NCBI RefSeq assembly: GCF_001423245.1
Contig: NZ_LMOH01000001.1
Coordinates: forward strand, 30,563-94,562
Direction: 5' to 3'
Length of the DNA: 64,000 nucleotides
Source of the DNA: Aureimonas sp. Leaf324
GTDB lineage: Bacteria > Pseudomonadota > Alphaproteobacteria > Rhizobiales > Rhizobiaceae
Shown here: positions 51,627 through 60,666 of the stretch, piece by piece
Layout of the letters: each line of letters opens with the position of its first letter
Numbering within the stretch: the stretch's first letter is position 1
Made by a program: the position numbers and the translations under genes
Notes under the pieces: model-generated
The model's input: the letters and a program-made list of their open reading frames with translations, nothing else
Database searches by the model: none
Told to the model about the DNA's origin: nothing

Positions 51627-52634
51627 TCAAGCGGCCGCGCCGGGAAACTCCGGACGGGACTCCGCAACCACCGCGATCTGCCGGTTGAGGATTTCGGCCA
51701 TGGCCCGTTCGGAGCGGGTTCCGGCTTCGGTCTCGAATGTCTCGTAGACATGGCAGCCGTCCGGCTGCACGCGCAGTTCTGCCTCGTTGCCGGCGGCGAG
51801 CCAGCGCGCGTGCATGAACAGCGTATCGTCCAGGAGGAGATCGCGGGTCCCCACGCTGAAAAGGGCAGGGGGCATGTCCGTGAGATCGGCGTAGAGGGGC
51901 GAAACCTCGGCGCTGCGCGCGTCCACCCCCTGCGGCACGAAACGCTGCACGAACTGCAAAACGTCGTCACTGTTCAAGATCAGGCGCTCGGCACCGAAAT
52001 TTCGCACGCTCGGCGTGAGGGAGAGGTCGAAGCAGCCCGCCACGAGGTTGGCGGCCTGAAACGGCACCGATCCCGTTCGCTGGCGAAGCCGGAGCAGCGT
52101 CAGGGCGGAGAGATGCGCGCCAGCCGATTCACCGCCGATCGCGAGGAAGTCGATCGGAAGATCGGCCAGCTTTCCAGCAGCGAGGGCCAACGCCGCGCTT
52201 TCGCAGTCGTCAGGCCCGGCCGGGAACGGATGCTCCGGCGCCAGCCTGTAGTCGACGGAGGCGATGCAGAGGCCGGTCGCGTCGGCCAGATGGCGCAGGC
52301 GCGGGTCGTTCTCGACCGCTCCGCCGAACACCCAGCCGCCGCCGTGGAAGTGAAGATAGGTTCCGCGCGGCGTCCGGTCCTGCGGGTACAGGATCCGGAC
52401 CGGGATCGCGTGGCCCTCCGGGGCCGTCAGTTCGAAGACCCGGGCGTCCGGGTCGGGCGACAGGCCCGGAAAAACGCCGAGCCCTTGCCGCCTCGCTTCG
52501 CGCACGACCTCGGCCGGAAACGACCAGGGGCTCGGTCGGCTCGCCTGAAACGCCGAGATTTCGGCGTTCAGCCGTCGCAGTTCCTCATCTGCGCCGAGAA
52601 ACGCGTTATCTCCCTGACCGATGCCGCCCGCCAT
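51627..52634 (-). CDS. Alpha/beta hydrolase, hormone-sensitive-lipase family
   Basis: A 335-residue esterase. The oxyanion motif HFHGGGWVFGG is near residue 94, the nucleophile elbow GGESAGAHLSAL near 166, and the catalytic Asp and His are in the VGTRDLLLDD and CHVYETF regions. It probably cleaves short-chain esters. It is the first gene of the run leading to DUF952-pyrD but has a 37-bp spacer. The natural substrate is unknown. Confidence 0.9.
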   Translation of the reverse strand: MAGGIGQGDNAFLGADEELRRLNAEISAFQASRPSPWSFPAEVVREARRQGLGVFPGLSPDPDARVFELTAPEGHAIPVRILYPQDRTPRGTYLHFHGGGWVFGGAVENDPRLRHLADATGLCIASVDYRLAPEHPFPAGPDDCESAALALAAGKLADLPIDFLAIGGESAGAHLSALTLLRLRQRTGSVPFQAANLVAGCFDLSLTPSVRNFGAERLILNSDDVLQFVQRFVPQGVDARSAEVSPLYADLTDMPPALFSVGTRDLLLDDTLFMHARWLAAGNEAELRVQPDGCHVYETFETEAGTRSERAMAEILNRQIAVVAESRPEFPGAAA

Positions 52635-52702
52635 CCATCCACCCTCTCGCCGCTCTGCACTGTCCGAACCATATGGCGCGGGACGCCGAGGACGAAACGA
52701 TC

Positions 52703-53143
52703 ATGCAACCGATCACGCATCAATTTCTTCATCGCCTTTCCCTGCAGACGAAAGGGCAGGGGCTGACCGACATCACGCGCGAGATCGCAGCCGCGCTCGC
52801 CTCCCATGGAGCGGGGGACGGCCTCCTCACGGTCTTCATCCGGCATACGTCCGCGTCGCTGACGATCCAGGAGAACGCCGATCCCGACGTGCAGGCCGAT
52901 CTCCTGACCGCGTTCGACCGGCTGGCGCCCGAAACGGCGCCTTACATTCACACGATCGAGGGCCCCGACGACATGCCGGCGCACATCAAGACGGCGCTCA
53001 CCGACACCAGCCTCTCGGTGCCGGTCGAGCGCGGGCGGATGGCGCTGGGCACGTGGCAGGGAATTTATCTGTTCGAGCACCGCAGCCGGCCGCACCGCCG
53101 CGAGGTGGTGCTGCACTTCATCGGCGCCAGCCGCGACCTATAG
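52703..53143 (+). CDS. YjbQ-family protein (UPF0047)
   Basis: A 146-residue protein of the YjbQ/UPF0047 family, with GLLTVFIRHTSASLTIQEN (HTSA core) near residue 45 and GTWQGIYLFEHR near 119. The family has thiamine-phosphate-synthase-like activity in vitro. I chose the ATG at 52703, with GAGGA upstream. It is divergent from the hydrolase and stands 80 bp before mscL. Confidence 0.92.
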   Translation: MQPITHQFLHRLSLQTKGQGLTDITREIAAALASHGAGDGLLTVFIRHTSASLTIQENADPDVQADLLTAFDRLAPETAPYIHTIEGPDDMPAHIKTALTDTSLSVPVERGRMALGTWQGIYLFEHRSRPHRREVVLHFIGASRDL

Positions 53144-53223
53144 GTTCGCGCGATGGTTGCTTTCGTGAAACCCTGCGGTACGTTTCTGCCACGGGCCCGT
53201 GAGTCGGGCGGAGGGGGTATGCC

Positions 53224-53682
53224 ATGCTCAAGGAGTTTCGCGAGTTTGCCCTCAAGGGCAACATGGTCGATCTGGCGATCGGTATCATCATCGGCGCCGC
53301 GTTTTCCGGCCTGGTGAATTCGATCGTCGCCGATATCATCATGCCGATCGTTGGCCTCGTGACCGGCGGTGTCGACTTCTCCAATCAGTTCGTCGCGCTG
53401 AGTTCCAACGTCACGGCGACCAGTCTCGCGCAGGCGCGCGAGCAGGGCGCCGTCATCGCCTACGGCAACTTCCTGACGCTCGCGATCAACTTCGTGATCG
53501 TCGCCTTCGTGCTCTTCATGGTCGTCAAGGGCATGAACCGTCTGAAGCGCAAGGAAGAGGCCAAGCCCGCCGAGGCCAAGGAGGTGCCGCGCGAGGAGAA
53601 GCTCCTCGAGGAGATCCGCGATCTCCTCGCAGGTGGCCGCTCCTCCGTTCGTCCCGGACAGGTGCCGGGCGGCGACTTCTAG
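53224..53682 (+). CDS. mscL: MscL, large-conductance mechanosensitive channel
   Basis: A 152-residue MscL with the amphipathic N terminus [20 protein letters not shown] and the gate helix [21 protein letters not shown] second helix [19 protein letters not shown] and a charged C-terminal bundle follow. It opens under membrane tension to release solutes on hypo-osmotic shock. It is full-length and on its own. Confidence 0.97.
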   Translation: MLKEFREFALKGNMVDLAIGIIIGAAFSGLVNSIVADIIMPIVGLVTGGVDFSNQFVALSSNVTATSLAQAREQGAVIAYGNFLTLAINFVIVAFVLFMVVKGMNRLKRKEEAKPAEAKEVPREEKLLEEIRDLLAGGRSSVRPGQVPGGDF

Positions 53683-53793
53683 TGCGGCGATCGACGCGCC
53701 TTCGGGCTTGACGAAACCAGCGGAAAGACCGAGTCCCCGGGCTGAACGGGCCGCGCACCGATCGTGGCCCGCACCGCTATCCGGGACTGCCAC

Positions 53794-54963
53794 ATGAGCC
53801 ATCTCCAGCGTCTGCGTCCGGCCGCGCTCGCCGCGCCTGAAAGCGGCATCGTCGCCGTCATCAATCATGCGCGCGGGCGCGACGGGCTGATCCCGCTCTG
53901 GGCCGGCGAAGGCGACCTCTCGACCCCCGCCTTCATCGCGGAGGCCGCCGCCGAAGCGCTGCGCTCCGGCGAGACCTTCTACACTTGGCAGCGCGGTATT
54001 CCCGAACTGAGACAGGCGATCGCCGCTTATACGGAGCGCCTCTACGCCCGCCCGACCTCGCCGGAGCGCATCTTCGTGACCGGCTCGGGAATGCACGCGA
54101 TCCAGCTCGTGCTGACGGCGCTGGCAGGAGAGGGTGACGAGGTCGTCTTCGTCTCGCCTCTCTGGCCGAACTTCGCCGCAGCGGCCGGCATCACCGGCGC
54201 CCGCGCCGTGGAGGTGCCCCTCGACTGGACCGGCGAGGCGTGGTCGCTCGACCTCGACCGGGTGCGGGACGCCATCACCCCGCGCACCAAGGCGATCTTC
54301 GTCAACACGCCGAACAATCCGACCGGCTGGACCGCCGACGAGGGCACGATCCGCGCCATTCTGGGCCTCGCGCGGGACGCCGGGATCTTCGTGGTCGCCG
54401 ACGAGATCTACAGCCGCTTCTTTTATGCGGGTACGCGCGCGCCGTCCTTCCACGACGCGATGACCGACGAGGACGCGCTGATCTTCGTCAATTCCTTCTC
54501 CAAGAACTGGGCGATGACCGGCTGGCGCGTCGGCTGGATCGAGGCGCCCGAGGCGTTCGGGCAGCTGATCGAGAACCTCGTCCAATACTCCAACTCGGGC
54601 GTCGCGGCCTTCATGCAGCGCGGCGCGGTCGCGGCGATCGAGCACGGCGAGCCCTTCATCGAAAGCCAGGTGACACGGGCCGCCGAGGCCCGGCGCATCT
54701 TCACGACGACGCTGGCAGCGACCAACCGCGTGTCGATCGCGCCGCCCGATGGCGCGTTCTACGCGTTCTTCGCCATCGACGGCGTGTCCGACGGAATGCA
54801 GGCTGCGCTCCGGATCGCGGACGAGGCGCTGGTCGGTCTGGCGCCCGGTGCCGCCTTCGCGCCGACGACGCAGGGGCATCTGCGCGCCTGCTTCCATCGA
54901 CGTCTCGATCAGGTCCAGGAATCGGCCAATCGTCTTGCGGAGTGGATCGGGCGTCAGCCTTGA
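53794..54963 (+). CDS. Class I/II PLP-dependent aminotransferase
   Basis: A 389-residue fold-type I aminotransferase with the cofactor Lys in NSFSKNWAMTGWRVGW near residue 233, FVNTPNNPTGWTADEG near 168 and the phosphate/Arg elements at the C terminus. It resembles aspartate/aromatic or alanine-type enzymes; the substrate is not assigned. I chose the ATG at 53794 (MSHLQRLRPA). Its TGA overlaps the TTG start of the next gene (TTGA), so the two are coupled. Confidence 0.9.
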   Translation: MSHLQRLRPAALAAPESGIVAVINHARGRDGLIPLWAGEGDLSTPAFIAEAAAEALRSGETFYTWQRGIPELRQAIAAYTERLYARPTSPERIFVTGSGMHAIQLVLTALAGEGDEVVFVSPLWPNFAAAAGITGARAVEVPLDWTGEAWSLDLDRVRDAITPRTKAIFVNTPNNPTGWTADEGTIRAILGLARDAGIFVVADEIYSRFFYAGTRAPSFHDAMTDEDALIFVNSFSKNWAMTGWRVGWIEAPEAFGQLIENLVQYSNSGVAAFMQRGAVAAIEHGEPFIESQVTRAAEARRIFTTTLAATNRVSIAPPDGAFYAFFAIDGVSDGMQAALRIADEALVGLAPGAAFAPTTQGHLRACFHRRLDQVQESANRLAEWIGRQP

Positions 54964-56060
54964 ACGGGTTCGCGCAGGCGGCGCTGACGATCGCCATCGG
55001 CGCGGTCGGCGGCACGCTGGCAGCGGTCGCCGATCTGCCGGTCGCCTGGTTGCTCGGTGCCACCATGGCCGTCGTGATCGCGACGCTTTCCGGCCTCTCG
55101 CTGCGGGTGCCCGACCGCCTGCGCGACCTCACCTTCTTCATCCTCGGCATCCAGGCCGGCTCGGGCGTCACGCCCGAGGTCGTCGATCAGCTCGCGCTGT
55201 GGCCGCTGTCCTTCGCGATCCAGATGGTCGGGGTGGCGCTGATCGTCGTCGCGACCAAGGTCTTCCTGCAGCGCGTCTTCGGTTGGGATCGCGAAACCGC
55301 GCTCTTCGCTTCGCTGCCGGGTGCCATGTCCTTCGTGCTTGCGGCCGCCTCGGAAACGCGGGCCGACATGACGCGGATCGTGGTCGTCCAGTCGACGCGA
55401 CTTCTTCTCCTCATCGGTGCGCTAACGCCGATGCTCGCATGGCTGGAGGGCGGCGACGTCATCGAAGGGGAGTTGCGTGGCGGGGTGATCGGCACGCCGC
55501 TGCAATACCTGATCCTCGGCGGTCTCTGCGCCCTGTGCGCCTGGATCGGCCTGCGAAGCCGCGTTCCCGGCGGACTGATCCTCGGCGCGCTGTTTGCGAG
55601 CGCCTTCCTGCATGGAACGGAGATCGCGCCCGTCGCCATCCCCACGTGGATTGCGATCCCCGCACTCGTCGTCCTCGGCTGCTCGATCGGCGCACGGCTG
55701 AAGCCGGAGCACCGCAACGCCATGCGCGAGCTGCTGACGGCGTCGCTCGGCGCCTTCGCCATCGGCCTCGGACTGTCGGGCCTCGCAGGCCTCGTGGCCT
55801 TCGCGATCCTCGGCATCGCCTTCGGAAAGATCGCGCTCGCCTACGCGCCGGGTGCTCTCGAGGCGCTGACGGTTCTGGCCTTTCAGTTCAACCTCGACCC
55901 GGCCTACGTCGCCGCCCACCATGTCGTGCGCTTCGTCGGCCTCGCCCTGATCGTGCCGGTCCTCGCGCGTCGCCTTCCGCGTTCGCGAACGGAAGAAAGC
56001 GTGGTGCGCAAGGAAGCGGCGCCCGGCTCGGCCGCTCACGACAGCGAGGACGCCGCCTGA
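54960..56060 (+). CDS. AbrB-family (AidB regulator/ammonia-oxidation-like) membrane protein
   Basis: A 366-residue membrane protein of the PF05145 AbrB family with ten or so helices. It has the duplicated core near residue 25 (LPVAWLLGATMAVVIATLSG) and near 195 (VPGGLILGALFASAFLHG), plus FASLPGAMSFVLAAASETRAD near 118. It starts at the TTG at 54960, overlapping the aminotransferase stop. The function is unclear: it is named after its E. coli homologue, which affects aidB expression, and a transporter is likely. Confidence 0.85.
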   Translation: MNGFAQAALTIAIGAVGGTLAAVADLPVAWLLGATMAVVIATLSGLSLRVPDRLRDLTFFILGIQAGSGVTPEVVDQLALWPLSFAIQMVGVALIVVATKVFLQRVFGWDRETALFASLPGAMSFVLAAASETRADMTRIVVVQSTRLLLLIGALTPMLAWLEGGDVIEGELRGGVIGTPLQYLILGGLCALCAWIGLRSRVPGGLILGALFASAFLHGTEIAPVAIPTWIAIPALVVLGCSIGARLKPEHRNAMRELLTASLGAFAIGLGLSGLAGLVAFAILGIAFGKIALAYAPGALEALTVLAFQFNLDPAYVAAHHVVRFVGLALIVPVLARRLPRSRTEESVVRKEAAPGSAAHDSEDAA

Positions 56061-56085
56061 CCGGCGGTCGTCCGCCGACGTCCGC

Positions 56086-57366
56086 TCAGCCGCCGGCCTT
56101 CGCCAGCACCAGCGCCGGGGCCGGATCTTCGACCGGCGTCTCCACTGGCCGCTGCGAGGCGAAGGGGATGCCGAGCGCGGTCCAAGTCTCGACGAGGGCC
56201 GCGCGCAGGCCCGCCACGAGGGCGTCGTCGTGCAGCGGGGTCGGCGTGATGCGCAGCCGCTCGGTGCCGCGCGGCACCGTCGGGTAGTTGATCGGCTGGA
56301 TGTAGATGCCGTGCCGGTCGAGCAGTCGATCGCTCGCCTGCTTGCACAGTTCGGGATCGCCGACGAGAAGCGGCACGATATGCGTGTCCGACGGCATGAC
56401 CGGCAGATCCGCACTCGTCAGTTCGCGCTTCACCTCGGCCACCTGGCGCTGCTGTCCCGCGCGCTCGGCGCCGGACTGCTTGAGATGCCGGATCGAGGCC
56501 GCCGCCGCGGCGGCAAGTGCCGGGGGCAGGGCTGTCGTGAAGATGAAGCCCGGCGCATAGGAGCGCACCGCGTCGACGAGCGCGCGCGAGCCGGCGATGT
56601 AGCCGCCGAGCACGCCGAAGGCCTTGGCCAGCGTGCCCTCGATCACGTCGAGCCGATGTGCCACGCCGTCCCGGTCCGTGATGCCGCCGCCACGCGGCCC
56701 GTACATGCCGACCGCATGGACCTCGTCGATGTATGTCATCGCGTTGTAGCGCTCGGCGAGGTCGCAGATCGCGGCGATCGGCGCCACGTCGCCGTCCATC
56801 GAATAGACGCTCTCGAAGACGATCAGCTTCGCCCGCTCGGGATCGGCTGCTTTCAGCAGTTCCTCGAGATGCGCGACGTCGTTGTGGCGGAACACCTGCT
56901 TGCGGCAGCCTGACCGCCGGACGCCCTCGATCATCGACGAGTGGTTCAACTCGTCCGACAGGATCAGGCAGTCGGGCAGGAGCTTGGCGATGGTCGAGAT
57001 CGACGCGTCGTTGGAGACGAAACCGGAGGTGAAGACGAGCGCCGCCTCCTTGCCGTGCAGGTCGGCGAGCTCGGCCTCGAGCTCGACCAGCGGATGGCTG
57101 GTGCCCGAGATGTTGCGCGTGCCGCCGGCGCCCGATCCCATCGAGGTGACGGCGCCGCGCATCGCATCGACCACGGCGGGATGCTGGCCCATGCCGAGAT
57201 AGTCGTTCGAGCACCACACGGTGATCTCGCGAGCCTTGCCCTCGTGGCGCCAGACGGCGGCCGGAAAGCGACCGGCGATCCGCTCGAGATCGGCGAAGAC
57301 GCGGTAGCGGCGTTCTGCGTGGAGGGCCTCGATCGCGGATGCGAAGTGGGACTGGTAGTCGATCAT
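56086..57366 (-). CDS. hemA: HemA, 5-aminolevulinate synthase
   Basis: A 426-residue PLP enzyme that condenses glycine with succinyl-CoA to start haem and cobalamin-type tetrapyrrole synthesis (C4 pathway, typical of alphaproteobacteria). It has [15 protein letters not shown] near residue 52, [21 protein letters not shown] near 76, [11 protein letters not shown] near 139 and the PLP Lys in [17 protein letters not shown] near 245. I chose the ATG at 57366. The usual N-terminal MDY start context ([15 protein letters not shown]) supports it. Confidence 0.96.
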   Translation of the reverse strand: MIDYQSHFASAIEALHAERRYRVFADLERIAGRFPAAVWRHEGKAREITVWCSNDYLGMGQHPAVVDAMRGAVTSMGSGAGGTRNISGTSHPLVELEAELADLHGKEAALVFTSGFVSNDASISTIAKLLPDCLILSDELNHSSMIEGVRRSGCRKQVFRHNDVAHLEELLKAADPERAKLIVFESVYSMDGDVAPIAAICDLAERYNAMTYIDEVHAVGMYGPRGGGITDRDGVAHRLDVIEGTLAKAFGVLGGYIAGSRALVDAVRSYAPGFIFTTALPPALAAAAAASIRHLKQSGAERAGQQRQVAEVKRELTSADLPVMPSDTHIVPLLVGDPELCKQASDRLLDRHGIYIQPINYPTVPRGTERLRITPTPLHDDALVAGLRAALVETWTALGIPFASQRPVETPVEDPAPALVLAKAGG

Positions 57367-57444
57367 CCGGAACTCCTTCGTGAGAAGGGTTCTAAATTCG
57401 GCCCTCCCTGAAGTCCACCCGGACAGAATGTCCAAGCGCTTGCG

Positions 57445-57618
57445 TCAGACGGCGCTCTCGTCCGGTCGGTCCGCGTGCTCGTCCGATGGCTCGTCGTCGG
57501 TCGGCGCCTCCGCCCGGCCGCGCGCCTGTTCCTTGCGCCGGCGCAGGTTCTCGCGCAGCGTTTCCTCCAGCCGCTTCTGCCGCTTCAGCTTGGCCGGGTC
57601 GATCGGGGCGTGAGTCAT
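57445..57618 (-). CDS. 57-residue charged protein, conserved type
   Basis: A short frame (57 residues) with the N terminus MTHAPIDPAKLKRQKRLEE followed by TLRENLRRRKEQARGR and an acidic tail. The Lys/Arg-rich amphipathic helix followed by acidic residues resembles small helical proteins found widely in Hyphomicrobiales next to hemA. Codon use is clean. It lies between hemA and the epimerase gene, 9 bp from the latter's stop, and probably belongs to the latter's transcript. The function is unknown. Confidence 0.7.
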   Translation of the reverse strand: MTHAPIDPAKLKRQKRLEETLRENLRRRKEQARGRAEAPTDDEPSDEHADRPDESAV

Positions 57619-57627
57619 GATCGAGCC

Positions 57628-58560
57628 CTATCGCCGCTTGCCGCGGCGCTTCAGGTGCAGGTCGCGCAGCATTCGGCGCAACCCGTCCTCGGTGGTCTCC
57701 GGCGGATGCCAGTCGGCTGCGGTCCGAAAGGCCGTGTCGTCGACCACCAGCGAGCCGAAGACGTGCTCGTACTGTTGGCGGCGTCCGGCGAGGCTGGCGA
57801 TGCGCGCCAGCGTGTGCGTCGGCAGCGAGAACAGGCGCGGGGAGCGTCCCATCTCCTGCCGCGCGAAGGCGACCATCTCACCGAGGCTCCAGGGCTCCCC
57901 GTCGCAGACGAGGAACGTGCCCCCGGCCGTTCCCGGCGCCGTCGCTGCCAGCGTCAGGGCATCCACGGCGTTGGCGATCGACAGAAGGCTGCGGCTGGCG
58001 CTCGGGGCGGCGAGGGGCAGAGGAATGGGCAGGCTGGACACCCGCAGCAGCGCAGCGACGCCGCCGCGCCCGCCGGGCCCGTAGACCGGCGGCAGGCGCA
58101 GGACGACGCCGTCCGTCTGCGACCCTTCCAGCCCCTGCCACAGCGCGGTTTCGCCCGCCAGCTTCGACGCGGCGTAGGCATTCTGCGGCTGTTCGGGCGC
58201 GCTCTCGTCGAACGGTTCCGAGGTCAGCGGGTGCACGAGGTTGGTCGAAGCATAGACGACGCGTGGAACGCCCCGCCGTGCGGCCGCCTCCGCCAACGCT
58301 TTCGTCGCCGAGACGTTGGCCGCCATCAGCGCTGCGTCGTCGCTCGCGGCCGCGTCGCCGCGCGCCGGATTGAGGGCGGCAAGGTGGATCACCGCGTCCA
58401 GCCGGCTCGGCCAGCCCGCCCATGCGTCGATCTCGCGGAGGTCGCCCGGAACGCCGTCGCGCCCCCGCGACACGGCGACCGCGTCGTCGCCGTGTTCGAC
58501 GAGATGGGCGACGAGGTGCCGGCCGATGAAGCCGGAGGCCCCGGTCACGAGAATGCGCAC
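57628..58560 (-). CDS. NAD-dependent epimerase/dehydratase
   Basis: A 310-residue extended SDR with the Rossmann motif VTGASGFIGRHLVAHL at the N terminus, HLAALNPARGD near residue 66 and a catalytic Tyr-Lys pair in YAASKLAGETAL near 134. RLPPVYGPGGRGG follows near 158. It probably acts on a nucleotide sugar for surface polysaccharide synthesis. It starts at the GTG at 58558-58560, divergent from the sugar transferase, so the two likely belong to the same pathway. Confidence 0.9.
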   Translation of the reverse strand: MRILVTGASGFIGRHLVAHLVEHGDDAVAVSRGRDGVPGDLREIDAWAGWPSRLDAVIHLAALNPARGDAAASDDAALMAANVSATKALAEAAARRGVPRVVYASTNLVHPLTSEPFDESAPEQPQNAYAASKLAGETALWQGLEGSQTDGVVLRLPPVYGPGGRGGVAALLRVSSLPIPLPLAAPSASRSLLSIANAVDALTLAATAPGTAGGTFLVCDGEPWSLGEMVAFARQEMGRSPRLFSLPTHTLARIASLAGRRQQYEHVFGSLVVDDTAFRTAADWHPPETTEDGLRRMLRDLHLKRRGKRR

Positions 58561-58611
58561 GTCGGATTGTCCCCACTTGCTCTGGCCGCGTTTTCGCGGC
58601 ACTCGCCTCCC

Positions 58612-59175
58612 ATGAAGCGTGTGTTCGACATTCTGGCAAGCGCCGCCGGCCTGATCGTGTTCGGTCCGGTGATCCTGATCCTCGCCGCGCTGGTGCGCCG
58701 CGACAGTCCGGGGCCCGGAATTTTCGCGCAGGAAAGGGTGGGCCGAGGCGAGCGGCCCTTCACCTGCTACAAGCTGCGCACGATGCGCCAGGGCACGGTT
58801 TCCGCGGCTTCGCACGATACCCCGGTCTCGGCGGTGACCCCTCTGGGCGCCACGTTGCGCAAGTGGAAGCTCGATGAGCTTCCGCAGCTATGGAACGTCT
58901 TCAAGGGGGAGATGAGCTTCGTCGGGCCGCGGCCGTCGCTTCCGGTCCAGAGCGACGTCATCTCCGCACGCCGAGCCCAGGGGGTGTTCGCCCTGCGTCC
59001 AGGAATCACGGGGCTCGCGCAGGTCCACGACATCGACATGTCGCAACCGGAGCGGCTGGCCGAGGCGGACGCCCGCTATCTCGCGACGCGAAGCTTTCTC
59101 GGCGACATCCTTCTTATCTTTCAGACGATCACGGGAAAAGGGCGCGGAGACCGTGTCGGCACCGGACAGACCTGA
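58612..59175 (+). CDS. Polyprenyl-phosphate sugar-1-phosphate transferase (WcaJ/PglC-like)
   Basis: A 187-residue bacterial sugar transferase that loads the first sugar phosphate onto a lipid carrier at the membrane. It has the membrane helix ILASAAGLIVFGPVILILAAL, the segment FAQERVGRGERPFTCYKLRTM and the active-site region KLDELPQLWNVFKGEMSFVG with PRPSLP. The short PglC-like form lacks the extra N-terminal helices of WcaJ. It overlaps the start of the next gene by 23 bp. Confidence 0.93.
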   Translation: MKRVFDILASAAGLIVFGPVILILAALVRRDSPGPGIFAQERVGRGERPFTCYKLRTMRQGTVSAASHDTPVSAVTPLGATLRKWKLDELPQLWNVFKGEMSFVGPRPSLPVQSDVISARRAQGVFALRPGITGLAQVHDIDMSQPERLAEADARYLATRSFLGDILLIFQTITGKGRGDRVGTGQT

Positions 59176-59854
59176 CGTCCTGCGCATCGCGACCTGGAAC
59201 CTTCATGGTTTCGTCGGGGAAGGGCGGCGGCCCGACCCCGAGCGGTCCTTTCGCGTCATCGAACGTTTCTCGGCGGATATCGTCGCCCTTCAGGAGGTCG
59301 ACGGACGCACCCATCTTCGGCGCCTTCCCCGAGCGTTCGAGCAGGTTCGCGAGACGCTGGGCGGCCATCTGGCGGAAACGCGGCTCTTCGGGCCGCCGGG
59401 GCGCGAATACGGTCATGCGCTGTGGTCGCGCCATCCGTTCGAGCGCGTGGCCCTGCACCCGCTGCCGGGTCCGGGAATGGAGCCGCGAGGGGTCATCGAG
59501 GCGGTGGTCGCGACCCCGCTCGGCCCCTTGCGCGTCCTGGCCGCCCATTTCGGGCTCGATCCGCGGGCCCGCCCGCGACAGGGCGCCTTCGTCGCGTCGC
59601 TCGTGAAGGGCGACATGCCGACCGTCGCGCTCGGCGACTTCAACGAGTGGCGACGCTCCGGCCCGGTTCATGGCGCGCTGAAGGCGGCGCTCCCCGTTCA
59701 CCGGCCGATGCCGACCTGGCCGGTCGGTCGACCCTTCGCCTGTCTCGACCGCCTTTATGCATCGCAGACTGTCACGCTCCGCTCGATCGAGGCGGTGCGG
59801 GCGGCCGCACCTGCGTCCGATCACCTGCCGCTGGTGGCCGACATCGCCTTCTAG
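59153..59854 (+). CDS. Endonuclease/exonuclease/phosphatase-family protein
   Basis: A 233-residue EEP-fold phosphoesterase with LRIATWNLHGF near residue 10, DIVALQEVDGRTH near 42, VALGDFNEW near 153 and SDHLPLVADIAF at the end (catalytic His). Members include sphingomyelinase-like and DNA-repair enzymes; the substrate here is open. It starts at GTG 59153, inside the end of the sugar transferase gene. Its last base pair overlaps the convergent permease gene. Confidence 0.85.
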   Translation: MSAPDRPDVLRIATWNLHGFVGEGRRPDPERSFRVIERFSADIVALQEVDGRTHLRRLPRAFEQVRETLGGHLAETRLFGPPGREYGHALWSRHPFERVALHPLPGPGMEPRGVIEAVVATPLGPLRVLAAHFGLDPRARPRQGAFVASLVKGDMPTVALGDFNEWRRSGPVHGALKAALPVHRPMPTWPVGRPFACLDRLYASQTVTLRSIEAVRAAAPASDHLPLVADIAF

Positions 59855-60666
59855 CGTCTGCGCGGGTCCAGCCGGTCGCGCAGGCCATCGCCGATGAGGT
59901 TGAAGCCGAGGACCGCCAGCGCGATCGTGCAGCCGGGCGCCAGCGCCAGCCAAGGCGCCGATCCCATGTAGGTCTGTGCGTCGGCCAGCATCCGCCCCCA
60001 GGACGGCGCGGGGGGCGGCCGGCCGAGGCCGAGATAGCCGAGGCCCGCCTCTGTGAGGATCGCCAGCCCCATCTGCAGGGAAATCTGGATCGCCAGGGCG
60101 CCCGCGATGTTCGGCAGGACATGGTGCCGGGCGATGGCCGGCCCGCTGCGACCGAGCGCGCGAGCCGCCGCGACGAAATCGCGAGCCAGGACCGATGCGG
60201 TCGTCGAGCGCGTCACCCGCGCGAAGACCGGAAGGGTGAACAGCGCGATCGCAGTCGTCGCGCTCCAGAAGCCGGTGCCGAGCGCGGCGGCGAGCATCAT
60301 CGCCGACAGGAGCGGCGGAAAGGCGAAGAGCACGTCCGCCCCCCGCATCAGCGCCGACCCGGTGCGCCCGCCCGTCTCGGCCGCGATCAGGCCGACCGCA
60401 GCGCCGAGGATTGCGGCGATCAGGATGGCGGTGGCTGCCGTTGCAAGGCTGTTGCCGGCGCCGAGCATGAGAAGCGACAGGACATCGCGGCCGAGCTGGT
60501 CCGTCCCGAGAAGGCCGCCGGCAAGCGGCGCTTCGAGGCGCTCGCCGAGACGCAGGCGAAACGGCGCGGCGGACGGTGTCCAGAACGGCGCGACGAGCGC
60601 CGCCGCGACAAGCGGCGCCACGATCGCGAGGCCTGACGCAATGCGCAGGTTCCTCCGATCCGGCAT
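59851..60666 (-). CDS. ABC transporter permease, DppC/NikC type
   Basis: A 271-residue inner-membrane permease with six helices. The EAA loop ARALGRSGPAIARHHVLPNIAG near residue 168 contacts the ATPase, and the DppC-type GTDQLGRDVLS is near residue 52. It forms the channel of a peptide/nickel/metallophore-type importer with the next permease; the two overlap by 1 bp. The ATPase genes are not present in the window downstream, where the strand turns. Confidence 0.92.
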   Translation of the reverse strand: MPDRRNLRIASGLAIVAPLVAAALVAPFWTPSAAPFRLRLGERLEAPLAGGLLGTDQLGRDVLSLLMLGAGNSLATAATAILIAAILGAAVGLIAAETGGRTGSALMRGADVLFAFPPLLSAMMLAAALGTGFWSATTAIALFTLPVFARVTRSTTASVLARDFVAAARALGRSGPAIARHHVLPNIAGALAIQISLQMGLAILTEAGLGYLGLGRPPPAPSWGRMLADAQTYMGSAPWLALAPGCTIALAVLGFNLIGDGLRDRLDPRRR

